Shown here piece by piece: positions 11,632-20,753 of a DNA stretch of 64,000 nt. The stretch comes from Mycolicibacterium cosmeticum (lineage in GTDB: Bacteria; Actinomycetota; Actinomycetes; Mycobacteriales; Mycobacteriaceae), in the NCBI GenBank assembly GCA_016197365.1, contig JACPVS010000009.1, positions 248,001 to 312,000 of the forward strand. The letters run 5' to 3'. Under the pieces are notes generated by a model that was given only the letters and a program-made list of their open reading frames with translations, was not told where the DNA came from and ran no database searches. Position 1 is the stretch's first letter, and each line of letters starts with the position of its first letter. The translations under genes and the position numbers were made by a program.

Positions 11632-11713
11632 GACCGAAGCCTAAGCAGCGGCTGTTAAATCTGTGTTACACGGGCGAATCGGCTTCCGGCCCGCGCCGTG
11701 ATTCAGTGTTGTC

Positions 11714-12787
11714 ATGAGCACCGCGCCGAACCAGGACGGCATCACGCTACCGCTGGCTGCCGTGCAGGAGTTGCGCACGCTCAGCGACTCGCTCGCCGGC
11801 GCCGTCGCCGCGGCATCGGCCGCGGAATGGGGCGACGACACCGCCCTGCACCTGGAAGCCACCAAAGCGCAGTCCACCCTGCGCGTGCTGGCAGAACCGG
11901 GTGACACCGACCTCGCGGCCGCCCCGGCGGAAGTCGTGCACGCCGTGCGGCGGGCCAGGGCGGCGGTGGCCGACGCCGTCCTGGCGGTAGCCCGGGCACA
12001 CCAGGTGGGCCCCGGCCGGGTCCCGCGGATGCGGCCGTCGATGTCGGGGGGCGTGCGACGGGTCGCGGGTGAGGTCCGCCACATCGTGGCGGACCGACCC
12101 CGCGCCGTGCTGCTGCGGATCGTGGTGACCCTGGGCGTCAGCCTCAGCCTGGTGGCGTTCTACCACCTGACCGGTCTGACCCGGTATGACGCGGGCCGGC
12201 TGACCCTCTACCTGTTCGCCGCCGTGGTCGGCAGCGTGGTGTGCACCAACGCCTTGTGCTTCGAGGCCGAACGGGTGCGACGCGCGCTCATCGAGGGTGA
12301 ACCGGTGTGGCGGGTGCTGGTCACCAAGAATCTGGCGATCGCGGCGGCGGTGCTCGGCGCGGGTGTACCCGTCATCGCGGTGCTGGCCATCACCGGTGAC
12401 GGCCATTTCGTGGCGATGGTCGACCAGTTGCTCACCATGGTCTTCATCTGGCTGGGGGCGGCCAACGTGCTGTCCGTGGTGTATCCGCTACGCCGCGAAC
12501 CTCTTTCAGAGCGCCTGCACGACGGCACCTGGCTGCCGTTCGCGTTCTCCTTCGCGCTGTCCTATGGCGTCGGGCTCACGGTCAACCTGATGATCTACTG
12601 GCGGCTGTGGTCTCGCCAGACGGCGTCGCGTGAGCTGGTCGGCGGCGATTGGGCGGCGTTCGCCTTGGTGCTGGGCAGCGCCCTGAGCAGCTGGCTGCTG
12701 CTGACGGTGTTCGCCGACGCGTGCAGCCGGAACCCACGGCTGCGGGAGCGGCTCTCCCGCGAAATGGTTGCCTACCAGAAGAATTGA
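11714..12787 (+). CDS. Membrane protein of unknown function with cytoplasmic N-terminal helical domain
   Basis: 357 residues, not recognised. Residues 1-100 are helical and soluble, rich in Ala, Glu and Arg. A basic stretch (about 100-130, VPRMRPSMSGGVRRVAGEV) precedes five or six hydrophobic segments: RIVVTLGVSLSLVAFYHL, LTLYLFAAVVGSVVCTNAL, LAIAAAVLGAGVPVIAVLAI, MVFIWLGAANVLSVVYPL, WLPFAFSFALSYGVGLTVNL and WAAFALVLGSALSSWLLLTVF. This resembles an ABC-2-like or FtsX-free permease layout, but there is no ATPase next to it and I would not assign one. It is divergent from glnA2 with 82 bases between starts and convergent with the serine hydrolase gene. I do not remember a counterpart at this position in M. 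tuberculosis. Confidence 0.75.
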   Translation: MSTAPNQDGITLPLAAVQELRTLSDSLAGAVAAASAAEWGDDTALHLEATKAQSTLRVLAEPGDTDLAAAPAEVVHAVRRARAAVADAVLAVARAHQVGPGRVPRMRPSMSGGVRRVAGEVRHIVADRPRAVLLRIVVTLGVSLSLVAFYHLTGLTRYDAGRLTLYLFAAVVGSVVCTNALCFEAERVRRALIEGEPVWRVLVTKNLAIAAAVLGAGVPVIAVLAITGDGHFVAMVDQLLTMVFIWLGAANVLSVVYPLRREPLSERLHDGTWLPFAFSFALSYGVGLTVNLMIYWRLWSRQTASRELVGGDWAAFALVLGSALSSWLLLTVFADACSRNPRLRERLSREMVAYQKN

Positions 12788-12797
12788 ACGCCGACCG

Positions 12798-14336
12798 TCA
12801 GCAGTGCAAGCCGGCGGGCGGCGGCGTCAACCCGGTGAAAAAGTTCACCACCGCAGTGTCCACGCAGGCGTCACCGTTGAAGACGACGGTGTGCTGCGTG
12901 CCGTCGAAGGTGATCAGCGAGGCGTCCAGCTCGCGGGCGAGGTCGACACCGGCCTGATACGGCGTTGCCGGGTCACGCGTGGTGGACACCACCACCGCCT
13001 TGCCCGCGGGCAGCGCGGCAGCGTCGTGCGGAACCGTGGTCGACGGTACGGGCCACAGCGCGCAGACATCGCGCGGCGCATAACCGGTGAACGTGCCGTA
13101 CGCCATGAACGGCGCCGCCGCCCGGGCGCGCTGGTCGGCCTGCGCCCACACCGCCGGATCGGTCGGATACGGCGCGTCCACGCAGCGGATCGCGGCGAAC
13201 GCATCCTGCTGGTTGCCGTAGTGCCCGTTCTCGTCTCGGTGCCAGTAGTCGTCGGCCAGCATCAGCAGGTCGCCGGCGTCGGTGCCGCGGGCCAGGCCGA
13301 GCAGCCCGCTGGTCAGGTACGGCCAGTACCGCTTGGTGTACAGCGCGTTCGCGGTACCGGTGATGGCGTCGGCGTAGCCCAGTCCGCGCGGATCCGAGGT
13401 TCCGCCGGGACGCTGCACCAACGGGTCGACGAGCTGGTGGTAGCGGCTGGAGAACTGCGCGGGATCGGTGCCCAGCGGGCAGTCCGCCGAACGGGCGCAG
13501 TCGGCGGCGTAGACGCCGAACGCCTCCTGGAACCCGGCGAGTTGGCTGATGTTCTCGTCGACCGGATCCGAACCGGGGTCGACGGCCCCGTCGAGCACCA
13601 TCGCGCGGACCCGTTCCGGATAGCGGTCGGCGTAGGCGGCGCCCAATTCGGTGCCGTAGGAGAAGCCGAGATAGTTGATCTGCTCGTCACCGAGCGCGGC
13701 CCGCACGACATCCATGTCCCTGGCCGCCGACGCGGTCCCGATGTTGGCCAGGAACTGCGGCCCCATCCGGTCGAGGCAGGACTGGCCCAACGTCCGGTAG
13801 ACGTCCTCGGCATGGGCGACCCCGGGAGGGCTGTAGTCGGTCAACGACTCCCGCCGGTATGCGTCGAATTGCTCGTCGGTGCGGCAGCTCACCTTCGGCG
13901 TCGAGTAGCCGACGCCCCGTGGGTCGAAGCCGACCAGATCGAAGCCCTGCCGGATCGGCGAACCGTTCAGCGCGGCGGCCATGCCGGCGACGGTGTCCAC
14001 CGCCGACGCACCCGGCCCGCCGGGGTTGACCATCAGGGTGCCGATCCGCTGACCGCTGGCGGGCACCCGGATCACGGCCAATTGTGCTTGTGCGCCTTGG
14101 GGATTGGCGACATTGTTCCAGTCCACGGGCACCGCCACGTCGGTGCACTGCGCCGTCGGCAGGTTACGTGCGATGGCGGGACTGCTTCCGAGGAAGCGCT
14201 CACAACTTCCCCACACGGCGGGCTGCCCATAGAGCGACGCGGGCGTCGCCGACGCGGGTGCGCACAGCACGCCGGCCACGATCGGGAGGGCCAGCAGCAC
14301 TGCGAAAATCCTGCCCGCCAGCCACATGGCGCTCAT
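12798..14336 (-). CDS. Exported alpha/beta-hydrolase, tripeptidyl-peptidase-like (Rv2223c-type)
   Basis: 512 residues from the ATG at 14336, chosen because a signal peptide (hydrophobic IFAVLLALPIVAGVLCAPASA) follows at once; an in-frame ATG at 14393 would put 19 hydrophilic residues ahead of it. The fold is the Streptomyces tripeptidyl-aminopeptidase/Hip1 type: oxyanion region MVNPGGPGAS, FDPRGVGYSTP, the nucleophile elbow GFSYGTELGAAYADRYP, and a C-terminal segment with STTRDPATPYQ (Asp) and GTQHTVVF (His). Several Cys pairs fit an exported protein. It probably cleaves peptides or esters in the cell wall. It is paralogous to the next gene upstream, and the pair matches Rv2223c/Rv2224c. Confidence 0.9.
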   Translation of the reverse strand: MSAMWLAGRIFAVLLALPIVAGVLCAPASATPASLYGQPAVWGSCERFLGSSPAIARNLPTAQCTDVAVPVDWNNVANPQGAQAQLAVIRVPASGQRIGTLMVNPGGPGASAVDTVAGMAAALNGSPIRQGFDLVGFDPRGVGYSTPKVSCRTDEQFDAYRRESLTDYSPPGVAHAEDVYRTLGQSCLDRMGPQFLANIGTASAARDMDVVRAALGDEQINYLGFSYGTELGAAYADRYPERVRAMVLDGAVDPGSDPVDENISQLAGFQEAFGVYAADCARSADCPLGTDPAQFSSRYHQLVDPLVQRPGGTSDPRGLGYADAITGTANALYTKRYWPYLTSGLLGLARGTDAGDLLMLADDYWHRDENGHYGNQQDAFAAIRCVDAPYPTDPAVWAQADQRARAAAPFMAYGTFTGYAPRDVCALWPVPSTTVPHDAAALPAGKAVVVSTTRDPATPYQAGVDLARELDASLITFDGTQHTVVFNGDACVDTAVVNFFTGLTPPPAGLHC

Positions 14337-14441
14337 GGTTGCACAGCGGGCGGACCGGTTCGCCCGGAGCATCCCCACGGGGGTGATCAGCAATCAGACG
14401 GTGACGGGGCCGTTACCAAAGCGAAGCCCCCCGCACACCAC

Positions 14442-15950
14442 CTAGCAGCGGCTGCCTTCCGGCGGCACCACCACATCCACGAGGTATTTCGCGGCGATCC
14501 CGTCCACACAGCTGTTGCCCTGGAACACCACGGTGTGCTGCGTGCCCTCGAACGTCAGCAACGTGCCTCCGAGCTGCTTGGCCAGATCTACCCCGGCCTG
14601 ATACGGCGTCGCCGGGTCGTTGGTGGTGGACACCACCAGAGTCGGGGGCAGGCCCGCGACCTTCAGCTGGTGTGGCGTCGACGTCGGCGGCACCGGCCAG
14701 AACGCGCACGTGCCCATCGGTGCGTTTCCGGTGAACTCGCCATAACTCATGAACGGGGCGACCTCGCGGGCACGCCGATCCTCGTCGACGACGGTGGCGC
14801 GGTCGGTGATGGGCGGCTCGTCGACACAGTTCACCGCGACCCGGACATCGGTCGAGTTGTTGTAGCGCCCTTCCCCGTCGCGGCCCATGTACAGGTCGGC
14901 CAGCGCCAGCATGGTGTCGCCGTGACCCTTGGTCAGTTCACTCAGGCCCTGGGTGAGGTGGCGCCACAGGTTCGGCGAGTACAGCGGCAGGATGGTGCCG
15001 ACGATCGCGTCGCTGTAGCTCAGACCGCGCGGATCCTTGGTCGGCGCGGGCTTGTTCACCAGCGGCTCGACCAGTGACTGGTACACGTCGACGGCCTTGG
15101 CCGGGTCGGTGCCCAGCGGGCAGTCCGGCTTGGTCGCGCAGTCGGCGGCGTAGTTGTTGAACGCCGTCTGGAAAGCCTTGGCCTGGCGGATGTCGGCTTC
15201 CACCGGATCGGCGTTGGGGTCCACGGCGCCGTCGAGCATCATGGCGCGCACCTTGTCACCGAACAGCTCGGCGTAGGTGGCCCCGATCCGGGTGCCGTAG
15301 GAGTAGCCGAGGTAGGTCAGCTTGTCGTCGCCGACGGCTTGCCGCATGGCGTCGAGATCTTTTGCCACACTGACGGTTCCGATGTTCTCCAGGAACTCCT
15401 CGCCCATCTTCTGCTGGCAGCGCGCGACGAAGTCCTTGGTCTCGGACTCGATGTGCGCGACGCCCTCCGGGGTGTAGTCCACCTGCGGGTCGGCGCGCAG
15501 CCGGTCGTTGTCGTCGTCGGAGTTGCACCACAGTGCGGGCTTGGAGGACCCGACCCCGCGCGGGTCGAAGCCGACGAGATCGAACCGCTGGCGCACCGAA
15601 TCGGGCATGGTGCCCACCAGCGACACCGCGGATTCGACGCCGGATTCACCCGGGCCGCCGGGGTTGATGAACAGCGTCCCGATCTTCTCGCCGGTCGCTT
15701 TGAAGCGGATCATCGCCAGCTGTGCGACCTCGCCGTCGGGCTTGGCGTAATCGACCGGCACCGAGAGGTAGCCGCATTCTGCACCGGACGGTATCCGCGA
15801 CTCACCCGAGGACGCCTTGCACGGCGACCACTGCACCGGGCTGCCGGGCCGTGGAGCGGAGATGACGGCTCGACCGTCGACGACATTGCTGCATCCTGCG
15901 ATGAGGAGCAGCACCATGGCGGCCGCGAGAACGCCGCGCGTGAGCTTCAT
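14442..15950 (-). CDS. caeA: Hip1/CaeA-like serine protease lipoprotein
   Basis: 502 residues from the ATG at 15950. A short signal ends in the lipobox LIAGC, so the protein is probably acylated and membrane-anchored. Catalytic elements are the elbow GYSYGTRIGATYAE, NDPATPYQAGVDLAK and GTQHTVVFQGNSCVD, with FDPRGVGSSKP and INPGGPGESG around the oxyanion hole. In M. tuberculosis the enzyme at this position (Rv2224c, Hip1/CaeA) is a cell-envelope carboxylesterase/protease that processes GroEL2 and affects envelope properties. The paralogue lies 105 bases downstream. In M. tuberculosis panB follows directly on the other side; here a wax ester synthase gene lies between them. Confidence 0.92.
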   Translation of the reverse strand: MKLTRGVLAAAMVLLLIAGCSNVVDGRAVISAPRPGSPVQWSPCKASSGESRIPSGAECGYLSVPVDYAKPDGEVAQLAMIRFKATGEKIGTLFINPGGPGESGVESAVSLVGTMPDSVRQRFDLVGFDPRGVGSSKPALWCNSDDDNDRLRADPQVDYTPEGVAHIESETKDFVARCQQKMGEEFLENIGTVSVAKDLDAMRQAVGDDKLTYLGYSYGTRIGATYAELFGDKVRAMMLDGAVDPNADPVEADIRQAKAFQTAFNNYAADCATKPDCPLGTDPAKAVDVYQSLVEPLVNKPAPTKDPRGLSYSDAIVGTILPLYSPNLWRHLTQGLSELTKGHGDTMLALADLYMGRDGEGRYNNSTDVRVAVNCVDEPPITDRATVVDEDRRAREVAPFMSYGEFTGNAPMGTCAFWPVPPTSTPHQLKVAGLPPTLVVSTTNDPATPYQAGVDLAKQLGGTLLTFEGTQHTVVFQGNSCVDGIAAKYLVDVVVPPEGSRC

Positions 15951-15996
15951 GGCTGACCATGCTGCCATGCGTCCGCATCGAGGCTGGTGAGGCTAC

Positions 15997-17409
15997 CTAG
16001 ACACGGCTGGTGGCGTCTACCAGCTCGGTGAGTTCGATGGCGAAGTCGTCGGCCATGTCCCACAGGTCGGGCAGCAGTTCGGGGCAGGAGATGATGCCGA
16101 CGTCGAGCTTGCCGTTCAGCGACATCACGGTGATGTTCAGTCCCGACCCGTGGAAGATCGGCCCCAGCGGGTACATGGCCTTGACCTCACAGCCGAGAAA
16201 GTACAGCGGGATCTGCGGGCCGGGCACGTTGGACACCACGAGGTTGTGCACGGGCGCCGCTGCCGACAGGTTGCTGCGCGCATACACCCGCATGGCGATA
16301 CCGAACACGGCCGGCGCGGCGAACTGCGACCAGTCCTGGAGCAGGGTCGCTCCGATCGCCGAACTGTGTTGCTTGGCAAGCGAATTGGCCGACGAGATGG
16401 CCATCAGCCGTTCCGCTGGATCTTCGATGTTGGTGTGCAGCGACGAGAACATGCCCGACACCTGGTTGCGGCCGGGCCGGTCGGATTTGTCGTGCACCGA
16501 CACCGGGATCATCGCCACCAGCGAGGATTCCGGCAGTTCGTCGCGGTCCAGCAGGTAGCGGCGCAGCACCCCGGACACCAGCGCCATCACCACGTCGTTG
16601 ACCTTCACCCCGAAATGGGCGCGCACCGTCTTGATGTCGCTCAGGTCGAGTTCGGCGAACGAGATGTTGCGGTGGCCGGTCACATTCGCGTTGAAGGGGG
16701 TCTTGGGTGCGGCGAACGGCGCCGCCATGGTCAGCCCCTTGGTGGCCCGGCGCGCGGTGTCGATGACCGTCGCCACCGTGGAGGGCAGCATGTTGACCAG
16801 CTTCAGCGGCCGGGTGGCGAACTTGATGGCGCCGTTGACGGCGATCTCCAGTTCGGTCGCGTTGCCCGCCCCGTCGACCGGGTCCGGCGGCGGGGCGTCG
16901 GGTTCGGTGCTGCACAACGTGGACATCAGGTTGGCGCCGGTGACGCCGTCGACGGCGGCGTGGTGCACCTTGGTCATAAGAGCCAGCTTGCCGCCGGCGT
17001 GCGCGTCGGTGCCCGCCACGTTCTCGATGACCCACATCTCCCACAGCGGCCGCGTGCGGTCCAGCGGCAGCGATGCGATGTGCCCGCAGATCTCGGCCAG
17101 CTCGGCACGCCCACCGGGCGAGGGCAGCCCGATCCGGTGCAGGTGCCGCTGGACGTCGAAATCGTTGTCCTCCACCCAGACCGGGTGATCGGGGTTGAAC
17201 CTGCTGTCGGCGAGCTTCTCGCGGAACTCCGGCATCGCCTTGATCCGCATCGCCAGCTCGTCGCGCAGCCGGTCGAAGGTGTAGCCGCCGGGCACCGTGG
17301 CGGTGTCCAATTCCAGGATCGAGCAGACGTGCAAGGGCTGGGCCGCGGTTTCGAGATAGAGAAAGCTGGCGTCCAGTCCACTGAGTCTTTGAAGCGCACG
17401 CCGTTGCAT
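15997..17409 (-). CDS. Wax ester synthase / acyl-CoA:diacylglycerol acyltransferase (WS/DGAT)
   Basis: 470 residues, normal for the family. It transfers an acyl group from acyl-CoA to a fatty alcohol or diacylglycerol to make storage lipid. Seen are the N-terminal LSGLDASFLYLET, the catalytic HHxxxDG as VHHAAVDGVTG, the PLWE segment (RTRPLWEMWVIE) and the C-terminal NVPGPQIPLYFLGCEV with GLNITVMSLNGKLDVGI. Mycobacteria carry many such genes, so the individual symbol cannot be assigned. It sits between the Hip1-like gene and panB, as an insertion relative to the M. tuberculosis order, and is read divergently from panB with 164 bases between starts. Confidence 0.93.
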   Translation of the reverse strand: MQRRALQRLSGLDASFLYLETAAQPLHVCSILELDTATVPGGYTFDRLRDELAMRIKAMPEFREKLADSRFNPDHPVWVEDNDFDVQRHLHRIGLPSPGGRAELAEICGHIASLPLDRTRPLWEMWVIENVAGTDAHAGGKLALMTKVHHAAVDGVTGANLMSTLCSTEPDAPPPDPVDGAGNATELEIAVNGAIKFATRPLKLVNMLPSTVATVIDTARRATKGLTMAAPFAAPKTPFNANVTGHRNISFAELDLSDIKTVRAHFGVKVNDVVMALVSGVLRRYLLDRDELPESSLVAMIPVSVHDKSDRPGRNQVSGMFSSLHTNIEDPAERLMAISSANSLAKQHSSAIGATLLQDWSQFAAPAVFGIAMRVYARSNLSAAAPVHNLVVSNVPGPQIPLYFLGCEVKAMYPLGPIFHGSGLNITVMSLNGKLDVGIISCPELLPDLWDMADDFAIELTELVDATSRV

Positions 17410-17573
17410 GACGCCGATGTTAGGTCCATGTCACCGCGGCGGTGTGAGGAAATCCACTTAACCTGACGTTCAACTTCGAGGTCAGGAGTGGCAGACTTGT
17501 CGCTGTCAGAAGACCCGGGGACCGAGCAACGGCCTCGAGGATCAACCCGACAACCACACACCGAGGGACAAAG

Positions 17574-18404
17574 ATGTCTGAGCAGTCCGTTTATGGTGCC
17601 ACCAATACCCCCGTAAAGGTCCGCACCCATCACCTGCAGAAGTGGAAGAACGAAGGCCACAAGTGGGCAATGCTCACCGCCTACGACTTCTCCACCGCCC
17701 GCATCTTCGACGACGCCGGCATTCCGGTCCTGCTGGTCGGCGACTCGGCCGCCAACGTCGTCTACGGCTACGACACGACGGTCCGCGTCACCGTCGATGA
17801 ACTCATCCCCCTGGTCAGCGCCGTCGTCCGCGGTGCGACGCACGCCCTGGTGATCGCCGACCTGCCGTTCGGCAGTTACGAGTCCAGCCCCGCGCAGGCT
17901 CTGGCGACGGCGACCCGCTTCATGAAGGAGACCGGCGCCCACGCGGTGAAGCTCGAAGGCGGCGAACGTGTCGCCGAGCAGATCGCGACGTTGACGGCGG
18001 CCGGCATCCCGGTCGTCGCCCACATCGGTTTCACCCCGCAGAGCGTGAACAGCCTCGGCGGCTACCGCGTCCAGGGTCGCGGCGACGCCGGTGACCAGAC
18101 CATCCACGACGCCATCGCGGTGGCCGAGGCCGGTGCGGTCGCGGTGGTGCTGGAGATGGTGCCCGCCGAGCTGGCCACCCAGATCACCGGCAAGCTGACC
18201 ATCCCCACCGTCGGGATCGGCGCGGGCCCCAACTGCGACGCGCAGGTGCTGGTGTGGCAGGACATGGCCGGGATGACGTCGGGCAAGACCGCCAAATTCG
18301 TCAAGAAGTTCGCCCAGGTCGGCGACGCATTGCGCAGCGCTGCAACGCAATACGCCGACGAGGTGGCCAGCGGAGTGTTCCCGGCCGAGGAACACTCCTA
18401 CTAG
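17574..18404 (+). CDS. panB: 3-methyl-2-oxobutanoate hydroxymethyltransferase
   Basis: 276 residues. It adds a hydroxymethyl group from 5,10-methylene-tetrahydrofolate to alpha-ketoisovalerate, the first committed step of pantothenate synthesis. Typical features: [35 protein letters not shown] (split here by function: the Mg-binding Asp lies in LVGDS), [15 protein letters not shown] with the substrate-binding Lys, [12 protein letters not shown], and [15 protein letters not shown] with the acid/base Glu region nearby. Start at the ATG at 17574. Its last base pairs overlap the convergent enoyl-CoA hydratase gene by 4 bases. Confidence 0.97.
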   Translation: MSEQSVYGATNTPVKVRTHHLQKWKNEGHKWAMLTAYDFSTARIFDDAGIPVLLVGDSAANVVYGYDTTVRVTVDELIPLVSAVVRGATHALVIADLPFGSYESSPAQALATATRFMKETGAHAVKLEGGERVAEQIATLTAAGIPVVAHIGFTPQSVNSLGGYRVQGRGDAGDQTIHDAIAVAEAGAVAVVLEMVPAELATQITGKLTIPTVGIGAGPNCDAQVLVWQDMAGMTSGKTAKFVKKFAQVGDALRSAATQYADEVASGVFPAEEHSY

Positions 18405-19180
18405 CTGAAGTCGGGCGCCCGCTTGCCCAGGAACGCCGCGATGCCTTCTTTCCCGTCGGGAGAGGAGGCATTGCCGGCGATATGGCGTGCCTCGTGCTCC
18501 AACTGCGCCTCGTACCCGTTGGCGTAGGTGCTCAGCAGCAGCTTCTTGACCGAGGAGTTGGAGCCGCGGGCACCGGCGGCGATCTGACCGGCCAACTGCT
18601 CGAGCCGCTCGGGTAGCTCCGCGTCGGCGACCACCTCGGTGACCAGGCCCCAGGCCAGCGCTTCGGGAGCCTTGAGCACCCGGTTGGTGATCATCAGGTC
18701 CTGCGCGCGACGCAGGCCGACCAGGCGCGGCAGCACGTAGGACGCGCCACCGTCGGGGCTCAGCCCGGCCTTGGTGTAGGCCATCGTGAACGCCGCCGAC
18801 TCACCGGCCAGCACCAGATCACCGGACACACCCAAGGAGAAGCCGGCACCGGCCGCCGTGCCGTTGACCGCGGTGATCAGCACCGCATCCATCCGGGCGA
18901 ACGTCGACATCGCCCGGTGCAGATCGTTGGCAATGCCCTTGACGAAGACGCCGGGATCGGGGGCGGCGGCCATCGACTTGAGATCCCCGCCGGCGCAGAA
19001 GAACCGCCCCGCACCGGTCAGGGTGACCACCTTCGTCGCCTCGGTGTCACACAACGCGGCCGCGACGGCCAGGTCGCGGGTCATCGCGTCGTTCATGCCG
19101 TTGGCCGCGTCCGGTCGGTTCAGCACGATGCTGGTGACGGGCCCCGACTGAGTGAACTTCAGCGTTTCGAATTCGGTCAT
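18401..19180 (-). CDS. Enoyl-CoA hydratase/isomerase (crotonase) family
   Basis: 259 residues from the ATG at 19180 (three codons inside a longer open frame). Crotonase landmarks: [15 protein letters not shown], the oxyanion-hole segment [15 protein letters not shown], and the second oxyanion stretch [27 protein letters not shown], followed by [18 protein letters not shown]. That last segment has Asp-Gly where hydratases usually have the second catalytic Glu, so activity as an isomerase or another crotonase reaction is possible. The gene follows the TetR regulator at 19194-19862 with 13 bases between, so it is probably under that regulator. Confidence 0.9.
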   Translation of the reverse strand: MTEFETLKFTQSGPVTSIVLNRPDAANGMNDAMTRDLAVAAALCDTEATKVVTLTGAGRFFCAGGDLKSMAAAPDPGVFVKGIANDLHRAMSTFARMDAVLITAVNGTAAGAGFSLGVSGDLVLAGESAAFTMAYTKAGLSPDGGASYVLPRLVGLRRAQDLMITNRVLKAPEALAWGLVTEVVADAELPERLEQLAGQIAAGARGSNSSVKKLLLSTYANGYEAQLEHEARHIAGNASSPDGKEGIAAFLGKRAPDFS

Positions 19181-19193
19181 GGGGCACACGGTA

Positions 19194-19862
19194 TTACGTC
19201 ACCGCGGCGGTGTGTAACGCGAGTCGGGTTTCGGCGGCGGTCCGCACCGTCGCGAAGTCACCACCCCAACCCAGCGCCCGCAGCGCGCCGTCGGCGCTGA
19301 TCCACGGCTGCTCGGGCGGGCAGGCGCCGTCGTCGGAACGGCGGTTGATCGCCGACTCCACCAGGCGGAAGGGCAGATCGACGGCATCGGCCGGTCCGCC
19401 GCAGTCGGCGACCACGGCCGCCGCCAGCGCCCGGTAGCGTTCGCGCAGCTCGGCGCGCCTGCGGCGGAACTGCGCGAACCTGTCCACCCGCAGTTCGGGG
19501 AGCAGGTACAGGGCGCCCAGGTTCCAGGCGCCCCGGCACAGCTGGGCGACGTCGGACACGATCAACGTATAGAGCTGCTGCACCACCGGGCCGCCCTCGG
19601 CAGCCAACTCGGCGGCCAGCTGCAGAGGCGCCTCCACCGTGCCTGCCAGCAGCGCATCCAGGATGTCGTCCTTGGTGGCGAAGTGGTGGTACAGCGACGC
19701 CTGGCGCATGCCCACGGCATCGGCGATCCGCCGGGTCGAGGTGTTGGCGTACCCGTGTTCGGTGAACAGTTCGGCGGCGGCATCGAGAATCTCATCCCGC
19801 GGTGTACGCCCCGGGCGGCGAGGCTTTTCGAGCCTCGGACGTCCCCGGCCATCGCTGCTCAT
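19194..19862 (-). CDS. TetR-family transcriptional regulator
   Basis: 222 residues from the ATG at 19862; a longer frame exists upstream but would run over the divergent promoter. The N-terminal helix-turn-helix is standard: REEILDAAAELF-type helix 1 (here DEILDAAAELFTEHG), then YANTSTRRIADAVGMRQASLYHHFATKDDIL. The C-terminal ligand domain is not diagnostic. It is divergent from the urea-carboxylase-associated operon, with 141 bases between starts that hold a clean inverted repeat (19903-19916). It therefore probably represses itself, the crotonase gene behind it, the divergent operon, or all three. Confidence 0.9.
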   Translation of the reverse strand: MSSDGRGRPRLEKPRRPGRTPRDEILDAAAELFTEHGYANTSTRRIADAVGMRQASLYHHFATKDDILDALLAGTVEAPLQLAAELAAEGGPVVQQLYTLIVSDVAQLCRGAWNLGALYLLPELRVDRFAQFRRRRAELRERYRALAAAVVADCGGPADAVDLPFRLVESAINRRSDDGACPPEQPWISADGALRALGWGGDFATVRTAAETRLALHTAAVT

Positions 19863-19897
19863 GGGGCCATTGTGGCATCCGCCGTTCGAGGTGCCAT

Positions 19898-19920
19898 ATT
19901 TCCTATCATTTGATAGAAAT
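19898..19920. promoter_or_regulatory. Probable TetR operator between the regulator and the UAAP operon
   Basis: CTATCA-TT-TGATAG (19903-19916) is a perfect 6+6 inverted repeat with a 2-base spacer; TTT/AAA pairs continue one base further out. It is AT-rich in GC-rich DNA and lies 41 bases above the TetR start and 88 bases above the divergent start, where a shared operator would be expected. Assignment to this regulator is inferred from position. Confidence 0.6.
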
Positions 19921-20003
19921 AAGTCACGTGCCCGTAACAGGTCCGTCACCAGCAGAAAATGCGGGCAAATAAAACTTTCAAGTGACAGTTAAGGAGGCCG
20001 GAC

Positions 20004-20753
20004 ATGGCAGGTACCAGTTCGACAGAGGGGGCGCGGTCGCACGCCCGGGCACAGGCCGCGGAGGCGCAGTGCCGGGTACCGACGGCTCCCCCCGGCGTGA
20101 CCGACGTGCGCTGGGCCGAGGTCGTCCCGAGTGGTTCCTACGCCACCAAGGTGCTGGGCCGGGGTACCCGGCTGCGGCTGGCCGATCCGGGCGGCGGCGC
20201 CTGCGCGCACCTGCTGCTGTTCCGGGCCGACGCCCCATGGGAACGCCTCAACGTCGCCGACACGGTGAAGGTGCCGTGGCAGGCCTACCTGGGCGCCGGC
20301 CATCCCCTGCTGTCCGACCAGGGCCGGGTGCTGGCCACCGTCGTCGCCGATACTTCGGCGCACCACGACACCTTGTGCGGTCTCACCCCGGCCGGGCAGG
20401 CCCAGATGCTGCTCGGTGTGCACAAACACGGGTTGGACATCCGCGACGTGGCACCCTCGGTGTCGTTCTTCAAGGGCGCGCGCGTGCACGCCGACGGCGG
20501 CCTGCACTTCACCGGCAGCGCGGGCCCCGGCGGCTCCGTCGACCTGCTGATCCACCTGCCCGTCGTCGTGGTCCTGGTCAACACGGCGCATCCACTGGAC
20601 CCCGATCCCGGGATCACCGACCTCGACGTGCTGGCGTGGCGGGCCGATGACGAACTGCGCACCCCACTGAGCACCGACCCCGAATACCTGCGCGCCCTGT
20701 TGAACACCGAAAGCGCCTGGGCCGCAGCACAGAACACCAAGGAGTTCATCTGA
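20004..20753 (+). CDS. Urea carboxylase-associated protein 1 (DUF1989)
   Basis: 249 residues, start fixed by AAGGAGG six bases before the ATG. DUF1989 pattern: VPSGSYATKVLGRGTRLRLADPGGGACAHLLLFRADAPWERLNVADTVK-type core (here broken into GSYATKVL, LRLADPGG and APWERLN), followed by GHPLLSDQGRVLATV and DTSAHHDTLCG with metal-binding-like histidines. In bacteria with guanidine metabolism the two UAAP proteins form carboxyguanidine deiminase (CgdA/CgdB), acting after guanidine carboxylase. Here they precede a carboxyltransferase-only protein. No guanidine-I riboswitch is recognisable in the 141-base leader. The family is firm; the substrate is inferred. Confidence 0.85.
   Translation: MAGTSSTEGARSHARAQAAEAQCRVPTAPPGVTDVRWAEVVPSGSYATKVLGRGTRLRLADPGGGACAHLLLFRADAPWERLNVADTVKVPWQAYLGAGHPLLSDQGRVLATVVADTSAHHDTLCGLTPAGQAQMLLGVHKHGLDIRDVAPSVSFFKGARVHADGGLHFTGSAGPGGSVDLLIHLPVVVVLVNTAHPLDPDPGITDLDVLAWRADDELRTPLSTDPEYLRALLNTESAWAAAQNTKEFI

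Noticed and set aside
12768..15077. Open frame of about 770 codons on the plus strand opposite the two serine hydrolases
   Set aside because: It is the mirror of two well-supported genes in GC-rich DNA and has no domain, signal or ribosome-binding site of its own.
19863..20003. Possible guanidine-I riboswitch ahead of the UAAP operon
   Set aside because: The leader contains none of the conserved guanidine-I blocks (for example GGGTTCCG or GTCCGAGAG); the only structured element is the TetR-type inverted repeat.
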